Shown: positions 9,926 through 21,033 of the stretch, one piece after another
Layout of the letters: each line of letters begins with the position of its first letter
Numbering within the stretch: position 1 is the first letter of the stretch
Assembly (NCBI GenBank): GCA_029891345.1
Contig: CM057000.1
Coordinates: 137,996,663 to 138,060,662 of the forward strand
DNA length: 64,000 nt
From: Dryococelus australis
Taxonomy: Eukaryota; Arthropoda; Insecta; Phasmatodea; Phasmatidae
Reading direction: 5' to 3'
Position numbers and translations under genes: made by a program
The notes under the pieces: model-generated
What the model was told of the DNA's origin: nothing
What the model saw: the letters and a program-made list of their open reading frames with translations, nothing else
The model's database searches: none

Positions 9926-10498
9926 GCCGACCAAGTGTTGAGGATTGATCATTAAGGGGTAAGAGGGGAGAGACCCCTCCTGTTGTCATTGTCCTGTCTA
10001 CAAGCTGACCTCGGCGAGCAAGGGCGTAGAACGGGGACATAGAGAGGTATGTTGAATAACCCAGCCGATGGCATTCTTAGGACACGTAACATAACTCAGC
10101 AGCGAATTAGGTGAAATTGTACGGTGTTCCAGGTGTACCATCACAACGCCTTTACAATATGAATATGTTTATAAGTCCACCCCTATTTTACATTAACCCG
10201 CAAATCTCATGGCGTTATATTTATGAACCGATGTAATATTGGGAATCTTTTTATTCGCCTCTCAGCCCCTTTAAGGCTTACCTCCAGCAGTACTTAATAT
10301 CGACATGTGGACGTAGGATGAAATCGTCTCCTTCGTATGGATGGTTAAAGTTTCATGACAATTTTTGACTTCAAATATTTTCATAAGAATATTGGATTAA
10401 TTTTAATGTAAATATTACTTTATTACTAACAGCAATATGTGCAGTAATTTGTTCATCGATCAGATAATTATTTATCGTTAACCGCCGAACCCTGAAGC
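9926..10498. other. Unidentified stretch downstream of CRE/X-box motifs
   Basis: No transposon ends, no long frame. If the motifs are a promoter, a transcription start could lie here, but no exon is recognisable. Confidence 0.25.
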
Positions 10499-10600
10499 TA
10501 CACCGAGTGAGGTGGCAGCGGTAATCCGGATGCGAATCCCTGTACGGCCATTCTGATTTCAGTTGTCTATGCTGTTTCCCAAAATGACAACAGGCGAATA
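10499..10600 (+). repeat. SINE family 2 fragment
   Basis: Head ACCGAGTGAGGTGGC (A-box-like), B-box-like GCGAATCCCTG, then CATTCTGATTTCAGTTGTC. It parallels the copy at 54,018-54,200 (GCCGAGCGGGGTGGCGC ... TTCGATTCCCGG ... TCCTGATTTCGGTTTTCC). Truncated at the 3' side. Confidence 0.6.
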
Positions 10601-10708
10601 ATAGGAGTGTTTATTCCTACACGCAATGGCCAATTCTTTCCCCCTTCCTGTTTCGCTGAGCAGCTTTCATCGTCTCTAATGACCTTGATGTCGACGAGAT
10701 GTTTAGCC

Positions 10709-11023
10709 CTATCTACCTACCTATCCATCTACATATCCACCTACCTATCCACCTACATATTCACCTACCTATCCAACTACCTACCTACCACCTACCTATT
10801 CACCTACCTACATATCAATCTATACTATAGACCTGCATATCTACATATTTACCTATATGTCGAGCTACCAACTCACCTACATATATATTTACCAATTTAC
10901 CCCCTATCCATCTACATATGTATCCACCTATCTACCTACACAATCACCTACCTATTCCCACAATCTATCTACCCATCTATATATTTATCTACCCACCTTA
11001 CTATCAAAATTCGTATCCATCTA
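10709..11023. repeat. CTAC/CTAT-type simple repeat
   Basis: Degenerate tetranucleotide tract (CTAC, CTAT, ATCC, ATAT interleaved) of about 315 bp. The long frames of Tyr/Leu/Thr/Ser that cross it are products of the repeat, not genes. It ends directly at the next MITE. Confidence 0.9.
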
Positions 11024-11435
11024 TAGACTGTTCACTGTAAAATGAGCACTTTTGAATGCCCTGTTAAAATCTACTTGTACACACATTGTGTGCCTTATGT
11101 AAAATTAACATTGTCATGGGTCTCATCAGTTTATTCATGCGTCGGTCAAGGGAAAATGTGAAATTATTGAAAAAGTAAATATTGTACAAATCTCCTCATT
11201 TTTACACTTCGATGCCTTAAAAATACACAAAGCTAGAGAAATAATTTAAGTTATCACAAACGGTTACCTAACACTTTTTATTAGACATTTAGATATGGAA
11301 CTACTTTCCCTATATCGTTACCAACTTCACCGGACACATGTCACTCTTTGCGGCCGTTATAATATTTGCAGGTAGGGTCAGTGATTTTTTTATAAGGTTG
11401 ATTTCAAAAGTGCTCACTTTATTGTGAACAGCCTT
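11024..11435 (+). mobile_element. MITE family B
   Basis: Starts TAGACTGTTCACTGTAAAAT and ends in the complement of the same repeat (AAAGTGCTCACTTTATTGTG then AACAGCC). Interior words ATCTACTTGTACACACATTG, CTTATGTAAAATTAACA, TTCATGCGTCGGTCAAG and GGTAGGGTCAGTG recur in copies at 41.5, 49.9, 53.4, 54.7, 57.05 and 60.85 kb. No coding capacity. Confidence 0.85.
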
Positions 11436-11604
11436 TACCAATCCACATACCTCGTGGCCGCTGAAGTTATCTAGCTTCTTGACTCCAAAATGTGTATCTT
11501 CCGAACAGTTTCACATTATACTTAGTCCGACTCACGGACGATAGCCTTAAGGTTAGTATCAAAAGTGTAAATATGATAGGAACGGACATAATTAGCAGAA
11601 AAAC

Positions 11605-11809
11605 TGAAAATAAGCACAGCTCTTGAGAAGTAACTGACCCGCGAACGTGCAGCCTGCCTGCCATTACTAATGCCAATAAGCACAGCTCTTGAGAAGTAAT
11701 TGACCCGCGAACATGCAGCCTTCCTGCCATTACTAATGCCAATAAGCACAGTTCTTGAGAAGTAATTGACCCTCGAACATGCAGCCTTCCTGCCATTACT
11801 AATGTCAAT
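11605..11809. repeat. 3 x 66-bp tandem repeat
   Basis: Unit starting AATAAGCACAGCTCTTGAGA, exact 66-bp spacing (GCACAG at 11,614, 11,680 and 11,746). Translated frames on the minus strand are repeat products. Confidence 0.9.
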
Positions 11810-13250
11810 AAGAAGTATGGTCGTTAGAATTTGCCCGTGTTTCAAGAAATGAAAAAAAAAAAAAAAAAAAATTCTGAATTTCATGAAGGTGCAATAAAAA
11901 TAATGTTTTCGTAATATCTCCCCCTTAAACGTTTAATAATTACACATAAGTATTTTCAACGTTTTAATTATGGATTGTCAATTACGTACTGATTAATATA
12001 TAATCTTATATTTGGTAGAATATCAGAATTTACAATAAAATATTTGAAATATAATTTTTATTAATATTGTTGTAAAAAATAAATGTTTGGAATGGGAAAA
12101 GCACTTAATTTTTGTATGAATTTAAGATAACTAAAACTTTTATTATTTTCATTTGCTGTCACAAAACTATACTAGAAGGCCATGATTGTTTATTTGATTG
12201 TCAAGGGACGTGTTTTCAAAAGCGCGCCACACGAAACCCAGCCAAACATTAAATTTCAAATTAAAGTAATTTTGTTGTATTTTGAGCTTTTTTGAAACGT
12301 TAATTACGACATAGCTTCCTTCATGATGTGACATTATGGTAAATTATTGGTCCAAGCAGCTGATGTGTTTTCTCCTGGCAGGGCATATTTAGTTGCGGTA
12401 ATTTCCAAGTCTCGGAGGCAGGGAACACACTTTGTTTGCTTGAGAAGATGACACAGAACAGAGCATGTTCGCTAGACTGCCGCGGTGGTGAGTGGGAAAT
12501 ATAATTTATGCGTCGTGGCCTGCACGCATACTGCGTTAGTATGTTGGGCCGCAGCAGCGTCCGGGGTCCATGACACATTTAAGGAAAGAATTTCGAGCGA
12601 AGCCAAGAAAAGAATAGCGCACTCGCCGATTCTGATCTTTCTGTCGACGGCGAACATGCTGAGGAAATACAAGCGTCTGGGGTTCATTAGGCTGCTAGCT
12701 AAAGTAACTTCTCAGATATTTGTTTCTGCAGAAATGTATATTTTTGACGTTCAAATACTGGGAAGACATCAGTACCATTGTATTTTACTTATGGCGAACC
12801 TGAACTTTCTCCGAGAGTTATGGCCTATCGCTAGTTAACCCGGTAAAGTAGCCATGTGGCTTCTAATATGGGCTTGGACAGTAAAATATAAATTATTTGA
12901 ATTTTATTTTGGCTAGCGTCGCCCGACTTTTAAAAAATGAACAGTTATGCATAACGTAATTATTAATTTATTTTTTCAAATACAGCGCCATGCCGTACCT
13001 TCATGGGGATTCTCACAATGCTAAGCGTCAAAATTCGTTGTTTATGTCGTGTTTATCTTTTTTGAGTAATAGTTTTACGGATGGGATTGCATGTCTAAAT
13101 TACGCCTAAGTTCACGGTGCCTAGCAAATCTGTTTCTACTTGCTAGCCGTGGACATGGCTTACCTAAACTGCGTCGGGACTCGTCCGACTAACCGACACA
13201 CATCAGCTGCTTCTGACATAACTGCTGCTCGCCGGTGAAGAATCATCATC
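11810..13250. other. Intergenic, poly-A run and mixed composition
   Basis: A-run at about 11,852-11,870, then AT-rich sequence. The slightly GC-richer part 12,400-12,840 has a plus frame of 117 codons (12,485-12,838) without recognisable domain. No further feature seen. Confidence 0.35.
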
Positions 13251-13954
13251 GCTGTTAAAATTTTTCGTATATCTACGGAATGTTTTACGGAAATATACTG
13301 TGTATTTACGGAAAGGTAATCCACAATGACGAGTTAAGTCTCCGTATTCCCTTTGGCGTTCGAGTTACGGGGACGAACAATGCCGATTCTACACGAAGCT
13401 TTCTTCGCCACTGTAACAAGAAAATTATCGTTTCTGTGGCAGTTAAGGTTATCCACGCGACTATGGCCTATCCTTTCAAACATTAACAAATGGCATCAGA
13501 CGTCTGTAACATCTGTCAACACTAAAAATACACTAAATTTAATAGAAACTGAATTTTTGTTTTTGTCTTTTCAATAGAAATGTAAAAGTTATACCACAAA
13601 TTTCAAGTGAGGGTTGCAGGTGAATGGTTAGAAATCGTGAACTGGTAATTTTTTTGACTCGGGTTCAAACCTCGACTAAGTAAAAAATATTTTAACTTTT
13701 TAAATATAATTTTTTATACACGGTAGAACACCCACGCAACAAAAAATTAGACATTTTCGTTATCTCTTTTTATTTTAAAAGCAAAGTACAGAAAACTAAC
13801 CTGGAAATTAACAGAGAGGTGCCGTAATATTTACAGAAAGTCCGTTTCTGAAAATCATTCTGCCCGTAATTTTACGGAGTGTTTGCGGACATGTCTGGAT
13901 AAATTTTTACCAGCACGTTTCCTTAAAATGATGGAAATTTTTTTTTAAACAGTG
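13251..13954 (+). mobile_element. TIR element family F, copy 1, with tRNA-like module
   Basis: Left end GCTGTTAAAATTTTTCG and right end TTTTTTTTTAAACAGTGC are roughly inverted. Within it are several ACGGAA words, and at 13,618-13,673 a tRNA-like segment: an A-box-like GGTGAATGG and the exact B box GGTTCAAACC preceded by GACTCG. The whole 0.7-kb unit has a full reverse-oriented relative at 38,730-39,453 sharing the ends, the GAAAGCTTCGTGTAGA-type internal word and the B box. No transposase. Families D and E have the same kind of ends and a comparable internal module. Confidence 0.65.
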
Positions 13955-16098
13955 CAGCCACTTCCCCTCCCCCTCGACCATCACCATGGCAACGAGACGC
14001 CGGTCTGCCAACGACGCAAAACAAGGACATTCCCGGACGAAGAATATTTGAAAATGATCTGGAAGTTTTGAAATTTTGTATATAACCCTGTTTCTTCCCT
14101 TGTGCGGGAAGACAGGCCAGGGACTTTCACAGAGGAAGAACCTTTGTTTCAGATTTTTATTAAAAGGAGGGGGGGGGGAGGGGGTTGCTGCCAATTTACA
14201 AGTTATGTAAAATTGTTGTATTTTATATTTATTCGTGTAATTATTCAAATATAATATCACGTTTGTGGAAAATGGGATTGTAAAGAGAAAACTTAAAAGT
14301 CTTAAATATTTTATACTTTATGTTTTTTTCAAGAGGAGTTCCTTGTAATAATCAATGGGATTTACATAAAGAAAGTTTGTTCTGTGAACTCTTTAACTGA
14401 AGCATACCCAACTCCTTTTAGATATATTGAGGAGGTGTCTTGTTGTTCTTAAAATATGCCATCTACATTGAGGAAATCTAGAGAATAATAGACAAAGAAA
14501 CACCTCTCTGCTTGTGCTGGATAAAACCGTCATAATAGTTAATATGTCTGTTATTTTCTCTTTGTTTCTGTTCATAGCAGAGTTGTGCATTTACATGAAT
14601 AATTGTAATATATACTGTTAGATGGTAGCGTACTGGTTTATCTGGTAAGTGCTGCAGCGGTTTCCATGGATATTTCCTGTGTTGCGCCCGACTCTCTGGA
14701 CGTCGATTATCCCTGTCTGTGTAGTGCGGTAACTGGGTCCGTGGAAAGCAAAGTGAGTTAACTGCTGGGGGAAATATGTCGGAAGTATTGTGTGTTCGCC
14801 AGCGAGTATCGCCTCTATGCTTCACTTCCCTTCGCGCATGACCACTAATTATCCGCACGAAACCCGCTGTCCCAGTTTGCACTAACACACACTTACCAAC
14901 TTCGACAACACACTTTAAAATAGTAAACTTGAAATATAAAATAAAACTTCCATATCACCATTGGAAGTAGTAGAGTATAAGCATAATTCTAAAAGTATTT
15001 CTGTACAGTTCTTATTTAAATTAATTATAGGATAGTTTTATATATAGGAGAAAACGAATTCTGCCAACATTTAGGATATCGATTCCAGTAATACTGCAAT
15101 GAAAAGAAAAAATTATTACATAGACAAACAATAAAAATTTTATTCAATTATACGAACATTAATTTTAAAAAAATTGATATTAAATGAATTTGAAAATTTT
15201 CGTTTCGCTCGTACTTTTAGTGACCAATTTTCTGACCGAATTCGGAAACGAAGTCTTGGGGTTTTTCGTTGTACTTTATGATCTCATAGTTCTAGTTGTA
15301 GTTTGCGTTTTCCCTCCGAGCGTCTCTAGCGATTTATCTCAGCGATCATCACTCTGCGACTGTCGCTTGGGACCAGTATGCGAGGTTAGCATTGTGCTTT
15401 TTTCTTCCACCGAGCGTCATTTTCTAGAGACGCTTGTTAGCGTCTGGCGTCAGTCACAGAGCGAACGTTCACCTCTGCTACCCAAATGGGGAAAAATATA
15501 AAACGCCAGTCGACAGCAGCTCACTGAGAAAAAAATATGGTGTAGAAACCCTCCAGACTGATAAAATACGGAGAGCCAACTGATGGGTTGTAGGTACCGT
15601 CTAAATATTAACATACATGTTTGTTGTATTTTTGTGTGTGATTGTATTTGCTACTGTAGATATTGTTGCGGCTTACCTTATGGGCTTACCGAACAAACTA
15701 TTCGGGGGAAACCTGTCTCATAGGTAGAACACATTAAGTAATTTCTACGTCAAATATATGTAAAAACTATAAATATTTGTTACAATATAGTCCGTACAAC
15801 TTATTACATTATAGTCGATACTTTATATTGCACCGGGGGAGCGTATTACTTTAAGTTAACCTACTGTGCAAGCCTCTACATTATCTATTTAATTACGTTA
15901 CTCCACGGCCACGCATCTAGCCATATTGTCCATCGTTGACCCTGATGGAACGACTTTACCTTCAGAGATGCCGTATGCTGAATACACTGCCATTACGTCG
16001 GCTCGAACCTCATGAGCTGTTCTTTTTTGCTCGTCCTCTGCGGTCCTTAAATATTCCTTGTGTTTTACAAATTTCGTCTCCGTTTTAACAACTTCCTC
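13955..16098. other. Intergenic stretch before the minisatellite
   Basis: Holds a G-run at 14,165-14,180. Frames 14,478-14,888 (minus, 136 codons) and 15,184-15,501 (plus, hydrophobic N-terminus, 105 codons) show no recognisable domain and lack supporting context. No transposon ends noticed. Confidence 0.3.
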
Positions 16099-19000
16099 CG
16101 GTTCGTGTCCTGGTTGCGCGGGTTCGTGTCCTGGTTGCGCGGGTCCGTGTCCTGGTTGCTCTGGTTCGTGTCCTGGTTGCTCTGGTTCGTGTCCTGGTTG
16201 CGCGGATCCGTGTCCTGGTTGCTCTGGTTCGTGTCCTGGTTGCGCGGGTTCGTGTCCTGGTTGCGCGGATCCGTGTCCTGGTTGCGCGGGTTCGTGTCCT
16301 GGTTGCGCGGGTTCGTGTCCTGGTTGCGCGGGTTCGGTCCTGGTTGCGCGGGTCCGTGTCCTGGTTGCGCGGGTTCGTGTCCTGGTTGCGCGGGTTCGTG
16401 TTCTGGTTGCGCGGGTTCGTGTCCTGGTTGCGCGGGTTCGTGTCCTGGTTGCGCGGATCCGTGTCCTGGTTGCGCGGGTTCGTGTCCTGGTTGCGCGGGG
16501 TTCGTGTCCTGGTTGCGCGGGTTCGTGTCCTGGTTGCGCGGGTTCGTGTCCTGGTTGCTCTGGTTCGTGTCCTGGTTGCGCGGGTTCGTGTCCTGGTTGC
16601 GCGGGTTCGTGTCCTGGTTGCGCGGGTCCGTGTCCTGGTTGCGCGGGTTCGTGTCCTGGTTGCGCGGGTTCGTGTCCTGGTTGCGCGGGTTCGTGTCCTG
16701 GTTGCGCGGTTCGTGTCCTGGTTGCGCCGATTCGTGTCTGGTTGCGCGGGTTCGTGTCCTGGTTGCGCGGGTTCGTGTCCTGGTTGCGCGGTTGTGTCCT
16801 GGTTCCGGTTGTGTCTGGTGCGGGTTCGTGTTCTGGTTGCGCGGGTTCGTGTCCTGGTTGCCCGGTTCGTGTCTGGTTGGCGCGGATCCGTGTCCTGGTT
16901 GCGCGGTTCGTGTCCTGGTTGCGCGGGTTCGTGTCCTGGTTGCCCGAGTTCGTGTTCTGGTTGCGCGGTGTTCGTGTTCTGGTTGCGCGGGTTCGTGTCC
17001 TGGTTGCGCGGGTTCGTGTCCTGGTTGCCCGAGTTCGTGTTCCTGGTTGCGCGGGTTCGTGTCCTGGTTGCGCGGGTTCGTGTCCTGGTTGCGCGGGTCC
17101 GTGTCCTGGTTGCTCTGGTTCGTGTCCTGGTTGCGCTGGTTCGTGTCCTGGTTGCGCGGATCGTGTCCTGGTTGCCGGTCGTGTTCGGTTGCGCGGGTTC
17201 GTGTCCTGGTTGCGCGGGTCGTGTCCTGGTTGCGCGGGTTCGTGTCCTGGTTGCGCGGGTTCGTGTCTGGTTGCGCGGGTCGTGTCCTGGTTGCGCGGGT
17301 TCGTGTCCTGGTTGCGCGATCCGTGTCTGGTTGCGCGGTTCGTGTCCTGGTTGCGCGGGTTCGTGTCCTGGTTGCGCGGGTTCGTGTCCTGGTTGCGCGG
17401 GTTCGTGTCCTGGTTGCGCGGGTTCGTGTCCTGGTTGCTCTGGTTCGTGTCCTGGTTGCGCGGTCCGTGTCCTGGTTGCGCGGGTTCGTGTCCTGGTTGC
17501 GCGGGTTCGTGTCCTGGTTGCCCGAGTTCGTGTCCTGGTTGCGCGGGTTCGTGTCCTGGTTGCGCGGGTTCGTGTCCTGGTTGCGCGGTTCCGTGTCCTG
17601 GTTGCGCGGGTTCGTGTCCTGGTTGCTCGGTTCGTGTCCTGGTTGCGCGGGTTCGTGTCCTGGTTGCGCGGGTTCGTGTTCTGGTTGCGCGGGTTCGTGT
17701 CCTGGTTGCGCGGGTTCGTGTTCTGGTTTGCGCGGGTTCGTGTCCTGGTTGCGCGGGTTCGTGTCCTGGTTGCTCTGGTTCGTGTCCTGGTTGCGCGGGT
17801 TCGTGTCCTGGTTGCTCTGGTTCGTGTCCTGGTTGCGCGGGTTCGTGTCCTGGTTGCGCGGGTTCGTGTCCTGGTTGCGCGGGTTCGTGTCCTGGTTGCC
17901 CGAGTTCGTGTTCTGGTTGCGCGGGTTCGTGTCCTGGTTGCGCGGGTTCGTGTCCTGGTTGCGCGGGTTCGTGTCCTGGTTGCGCGGGTTCGTGTCCTGG
18001 TTGCGCGGGTCCGTGTCCTGGTTGCGCGGGTTCGTGTCCTGGTTGCGCGGGTTCGTGTTCTGGTTGCGCGGGTTCGTGTCCTGGTTGCGCGGGTTCGTGT
18101 CCTGGTTGCGCGGGTTCGTGTCCTGGTTGCGCGGTTCGTGTCCTGGTTGCGCGGGTTCGTGTCCTGGTTGCGCGGGTTCGTGTCCTGGTTGCTCTGGTTC
18201 GTGTCCTGGTTGCGCGGATCCGTGTCCTGGTTGCGCGGGTTCGTGTCCTGGTTGCGCGGGTCCGTGTCCTGGTTGCGCGGGTTCGTGTCCTGGTTGCGCG
18301 GCTTCGTGTCCTGGTTGCGCGGGTTCGTGTCCTGGTTGCCCGATTTCGTGTTCTGGTTGCGCGGGTTCGTGTTCTGGTTGCGCGGGTTCGTGTCCTGGTT
18401 GCCCGAGTTCGTGTTCTGGTTGCGCGGATCCGTGTCCTGGTTGCGCGTTGTTCGTGTCCTGGTTGCGCGGGTTCGGTCCTGGTTGCCCGAGTTCGTGTTC
18501 TGGTTGCGCGGGTTCGTGTTCTGGTTGCGCGGGTTCGTGTCCTGGTTGCGCGGGTTCGTGTCCTGGTTGCCCGAGTTCGTGTCCTGGTTGCGCGGGTTCG
18601 TGTCCTGGTTGCGCGGGTTCGTGTCCTGGTTGCTCTGGTTCGTGTCCTGGTTGCGCGGGTTCGTGTCCTGGTTGCTCTGGTTCGTGTCCTGGTTGCGCGG
18701 GTTCGTGTCCTGGTTGCGCGGGTTCGTGTCCTGGTTGCGCGGGTTCGTGTCCTGGTTGCCCGAGTTCGTGTTCTGGTTGCGCGGGTTCGTGTCCTGGTTG
18801 CGCGGGTTCGTGTCCTGGTTGCGCGGGTCCGTGTCCTGGTTGCGCGGGTTCGTGTCCTGGTTGCGCGGTTCGTGTCCTGGTTGCGCGGGTTCGTGTCCTG
18901 GTTGCCCGATTTCGTGTTCTGGTTGCGCGGGTTCGTGTCCTGGTTGCGCGGGTTCGTGTCCTGGTTGCTCTGGTTCGTGTCCTGGTTGCGCGGGTTCGTG

Positions 19001-19481
19001 TCCTGGTTGCGCGGGTTCGTGTCCTGGTTGCGCGGGTTCGTGTCCTGGTTGCCCGAGTTCGTGTTCTGGTTGCGCGGGTTCGTGTCCTGGTTGCGCGGGT
19101 TCGTGTCCTGGTTGCGCGGGTTCGTGTCCTGGTTGCGCGGGTTCGTGTCCTGGTTGCGCGGGTTCGTGTCCTGGTTGCGCGGATCCGTGTCCTGGTTGCG
19201 CGGGTTCGTGTCCTGGTTGCGCGGGTTCGTGTCCTAGTTGCGCGGGTTCGTGTCCTGGTTGCGCGGGTTCGTGTCCTGGTTGCTCTGGTTCGTGTCCTGG
19301 TTGCGCGGATCCGTGTCCTGGTTGCGCGGGTTCGTGTCCTGGTTGCGCGGGTCCGTGTCCTGGTTGCGCGGGTTCGTGTCCTGGTTGCGCGGGTTCGTGT
19401 CCTGGTTGCCCGAGTTCGTGTTCTGGTTGCGCGGGTTCGTGTTCTGGTTGCGCGGGTTCGTGTCCTGGTTACGCGGGTTCG
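16099..19481. repeat. 21-bp minisatellite, about 160 copies
   Basis: Unit GGGTTCGTGTCCTGGTTGCGC. Common variants are CTCTGG or CCCGAG at the junction, TTCTGG for TCCTGG, and GGATCC or GGGTCC. Because 21 is a multiple of 3 and the unit has no stop in any forward frame, three forward frames stay open for about 3.3 kb, encoding (GSCPGCA)n, (VRVLVAR)n and (FVSWLRG)n. Single-base indels, concentrated at about 16.33, 16.5, 16.7-17.34, 17.6-17.72 and 18.45 kb, rotate one phase into another. Frames of 1059-1177 codons are thus repeat artefacts; no initiator context, promoter or homologous protein is seen. Confidence 0.95.
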
Positions 19482-20424
19482 CCGCGCCTCAGAGACCTCG
19501 CCCTGTTTGGTCGTAGGCTGGTGGGTTCACGTAAGCGCCAAACCAAAGGATTGCCCACACAGCTACAATATGGTTGCTACAGCGAAGAACTGAGTTCCTT
19601 TCACAATACACATGGAACTTTCAACAGGACAACTTACTCAGTATTTGAATCGTTTCCACAGTAATTAGGATGGTAATAACCTAACAGAATGTTCTGTTGG
19701 TGATACTCGACAGTTCTGTAATCGGGTTTTAAGGTAGCAGCAGCATAAAAAACTGTTATTTTATTACGAGTCCAATTTTTGTGGGAAGAATCGAAATATT
19801 GTTTAAGTTGTTCTGTTGGAGGCACTACAGATTGTATTTTGTCGAAGGAAAGTTCTGCTGCAGGAACTATATGTACAGCTGCAAATACAAACTCAGACAG
19901 GAATACAAGAAACAGTTCTCTTGGTATTACTATCTGTGTTAACGACATTTAGACAGTACATACATCTCATCAGATTACTGTCTCTATTTCAGCAGTTAAG
20001 ATGTTTCTAACATCCATACATTTTTGTGAATATATTATCGTGCATTGTTATTTCGTTCGTGTAGTGCGTGGACTGTATACTGAAATGACTGAAACATTTT
20101 ATTTTACTCGAGGAGAATATGAAAATCCCGTGGCAATGGTAGGAAATCATCAAGTCCAGATTGATTTTGCACATACAGAATACCGTGATAAGAAATTAAA
20201 GGAAGTTAATGGGAATCATATTGCGCGGGAATTAGAAGACCAAGTGAGTGTTGCACGCAGTAATAATTACAATGTAAAGTAATTAGAACGAAGTACTTTA
20301 AGAGCAATAGTGATTTTTGCTTGCCTGTTCCAAAGAACGCCATTGCTATAGACGATGATGAAGGTGGGGAGGGGTGGGCGACTATTCGTGGTCACGTGTA
20401 GGAGAAAGGAAACGTGCTCGTAAA
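19482..20424. other. Flank of the minisatellite, no recognised gene
   Basis: Contains short frames (plus 20,001-20,282; minus 19,634-19,948) with no recognisable domain. The array continues into frame at its 3' edge only by chance. Confidence 0.35.
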
Positions 20425-20625
20425 GTGGACTGAAGAACCGGGTTCGATTCCCGGCGGGGTTGCTCCCAGATTCTGAGACTTGAGAATCGTACCGGACGAT
20501 TCCGCTGGTCGGTGGGATTTATCGGGAATCTCCGCCTTCGCCCCGCCTTTGCATTCCGGCGGAGATCCATGCTCCCCTCGCTTCACCCTCATTGGCTCTC
20601 AACACCTAGCCTTAATAGCTGGCCA
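20425..20625 (+). repeat. SINE family 1 copy, head truncated
   Basis: Begins near the B box (GGTTCGATTCCCGGCGG), then GTTGCTCCCAGATTCTG, CCGGACGATTCCGCTGGTCG, ATTCCGGCGGAGATCC and CTCACCCTCATTGGCTC-type words. Order and words match the copy at 20,782-21,033. Confidence 0.8.
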
Positions 20626-20781
20626 CACCTCTCCCCTCCAGTAGATATAATTTAGAGTGGATATATGTGTAAAATAGAGATTTAACGTACGTTACACAGA
20701 CACAACTTAAGAAACAGCAAACATTTACAGCAGCCATTTGAAACATACTCCAAGCAATACGTAAGAACACCAACGCGGCGC
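20626..20781. other. Spacer between two SINEs
   Basis: No feature seen. Confidence 0.3.
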
Positions 20782-21033
20782 GGGGCCGCAGTGGCTGAGC
20801 AGTTAGACTGCTCGCCTCACACCAAGGCGAACTGGGTTCAATCCCCGGCCGGTTCATTCCCAGATCCTCGCATGTGGGAATCGCGTCGGACGATGCCGCT
20901 GGTCGGCGGGCCTTCTCGGAGATCTCCCGCTTCCCCCGCTTCCTCATTCCGACGCTGCCCCATACTCACCTCGCCTCATCCTCATCGGCTTTCAAGATCT
21001 CGATGTTAAAAGCTTCCTAAATATCTTAATTCA
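20782..21033 (+). repeat. SINE family 1, nearly full length
   Basis: tRNA-derived head with A-box-like CAGTGGCTGAGCAGTT and B box GGTTCAATCCCC, then body words CCCAGATCCTCGCATGTGG, ATCGCGTCGGACGATGCC, GGTCGGCGGGCCTTCTC and CTCATCGGCTTTCAAGA. This is the best local reference for the family. There is no poly-A tail; other copies end in a TCACTTAC-like simple sequence. Confidence 0.85.

Noticed and set aside
10607..11045. 139-codon Tyr/Leu/Thr-rich frame
   Set aside because: Translation of a CTAC/CTAT simple repeat.
11467..11884. 113-120-codon minus-strand frames with internal repeats
   Set aside because: They translate the 3 x 66-bp tandem repeat.
13618..13673. Possible tRNA gene in element F
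   Set aside because: A/B-box-like motifs but no acceptor-stem pairing visible; sits within a TIR-ended repeat, so reported as a tRNA-like module.
14478..14888. 136-codon minus-strand frame
   Set aside because: No recognisable domain or start context; chance length in moderately GC-rich sequence.
15184..15501. 105-codon frame with a hydrophobic N-terminus, possible secreted protein
   Set aside because: No cleavage-site context or homologous domain, AT-rich, no supporting neighbours.
16058..19664. Three overlapping open frames of 1059, 1177 and 1106 codons as a real cysteine-rich or hydrophobic repeat protein gene
   Set aside because: All three frames are open because of the 21-bp unit; there is no codon-use or start context, and indels switch phases without stops. 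Kept as a finding on the array but not as a gene.
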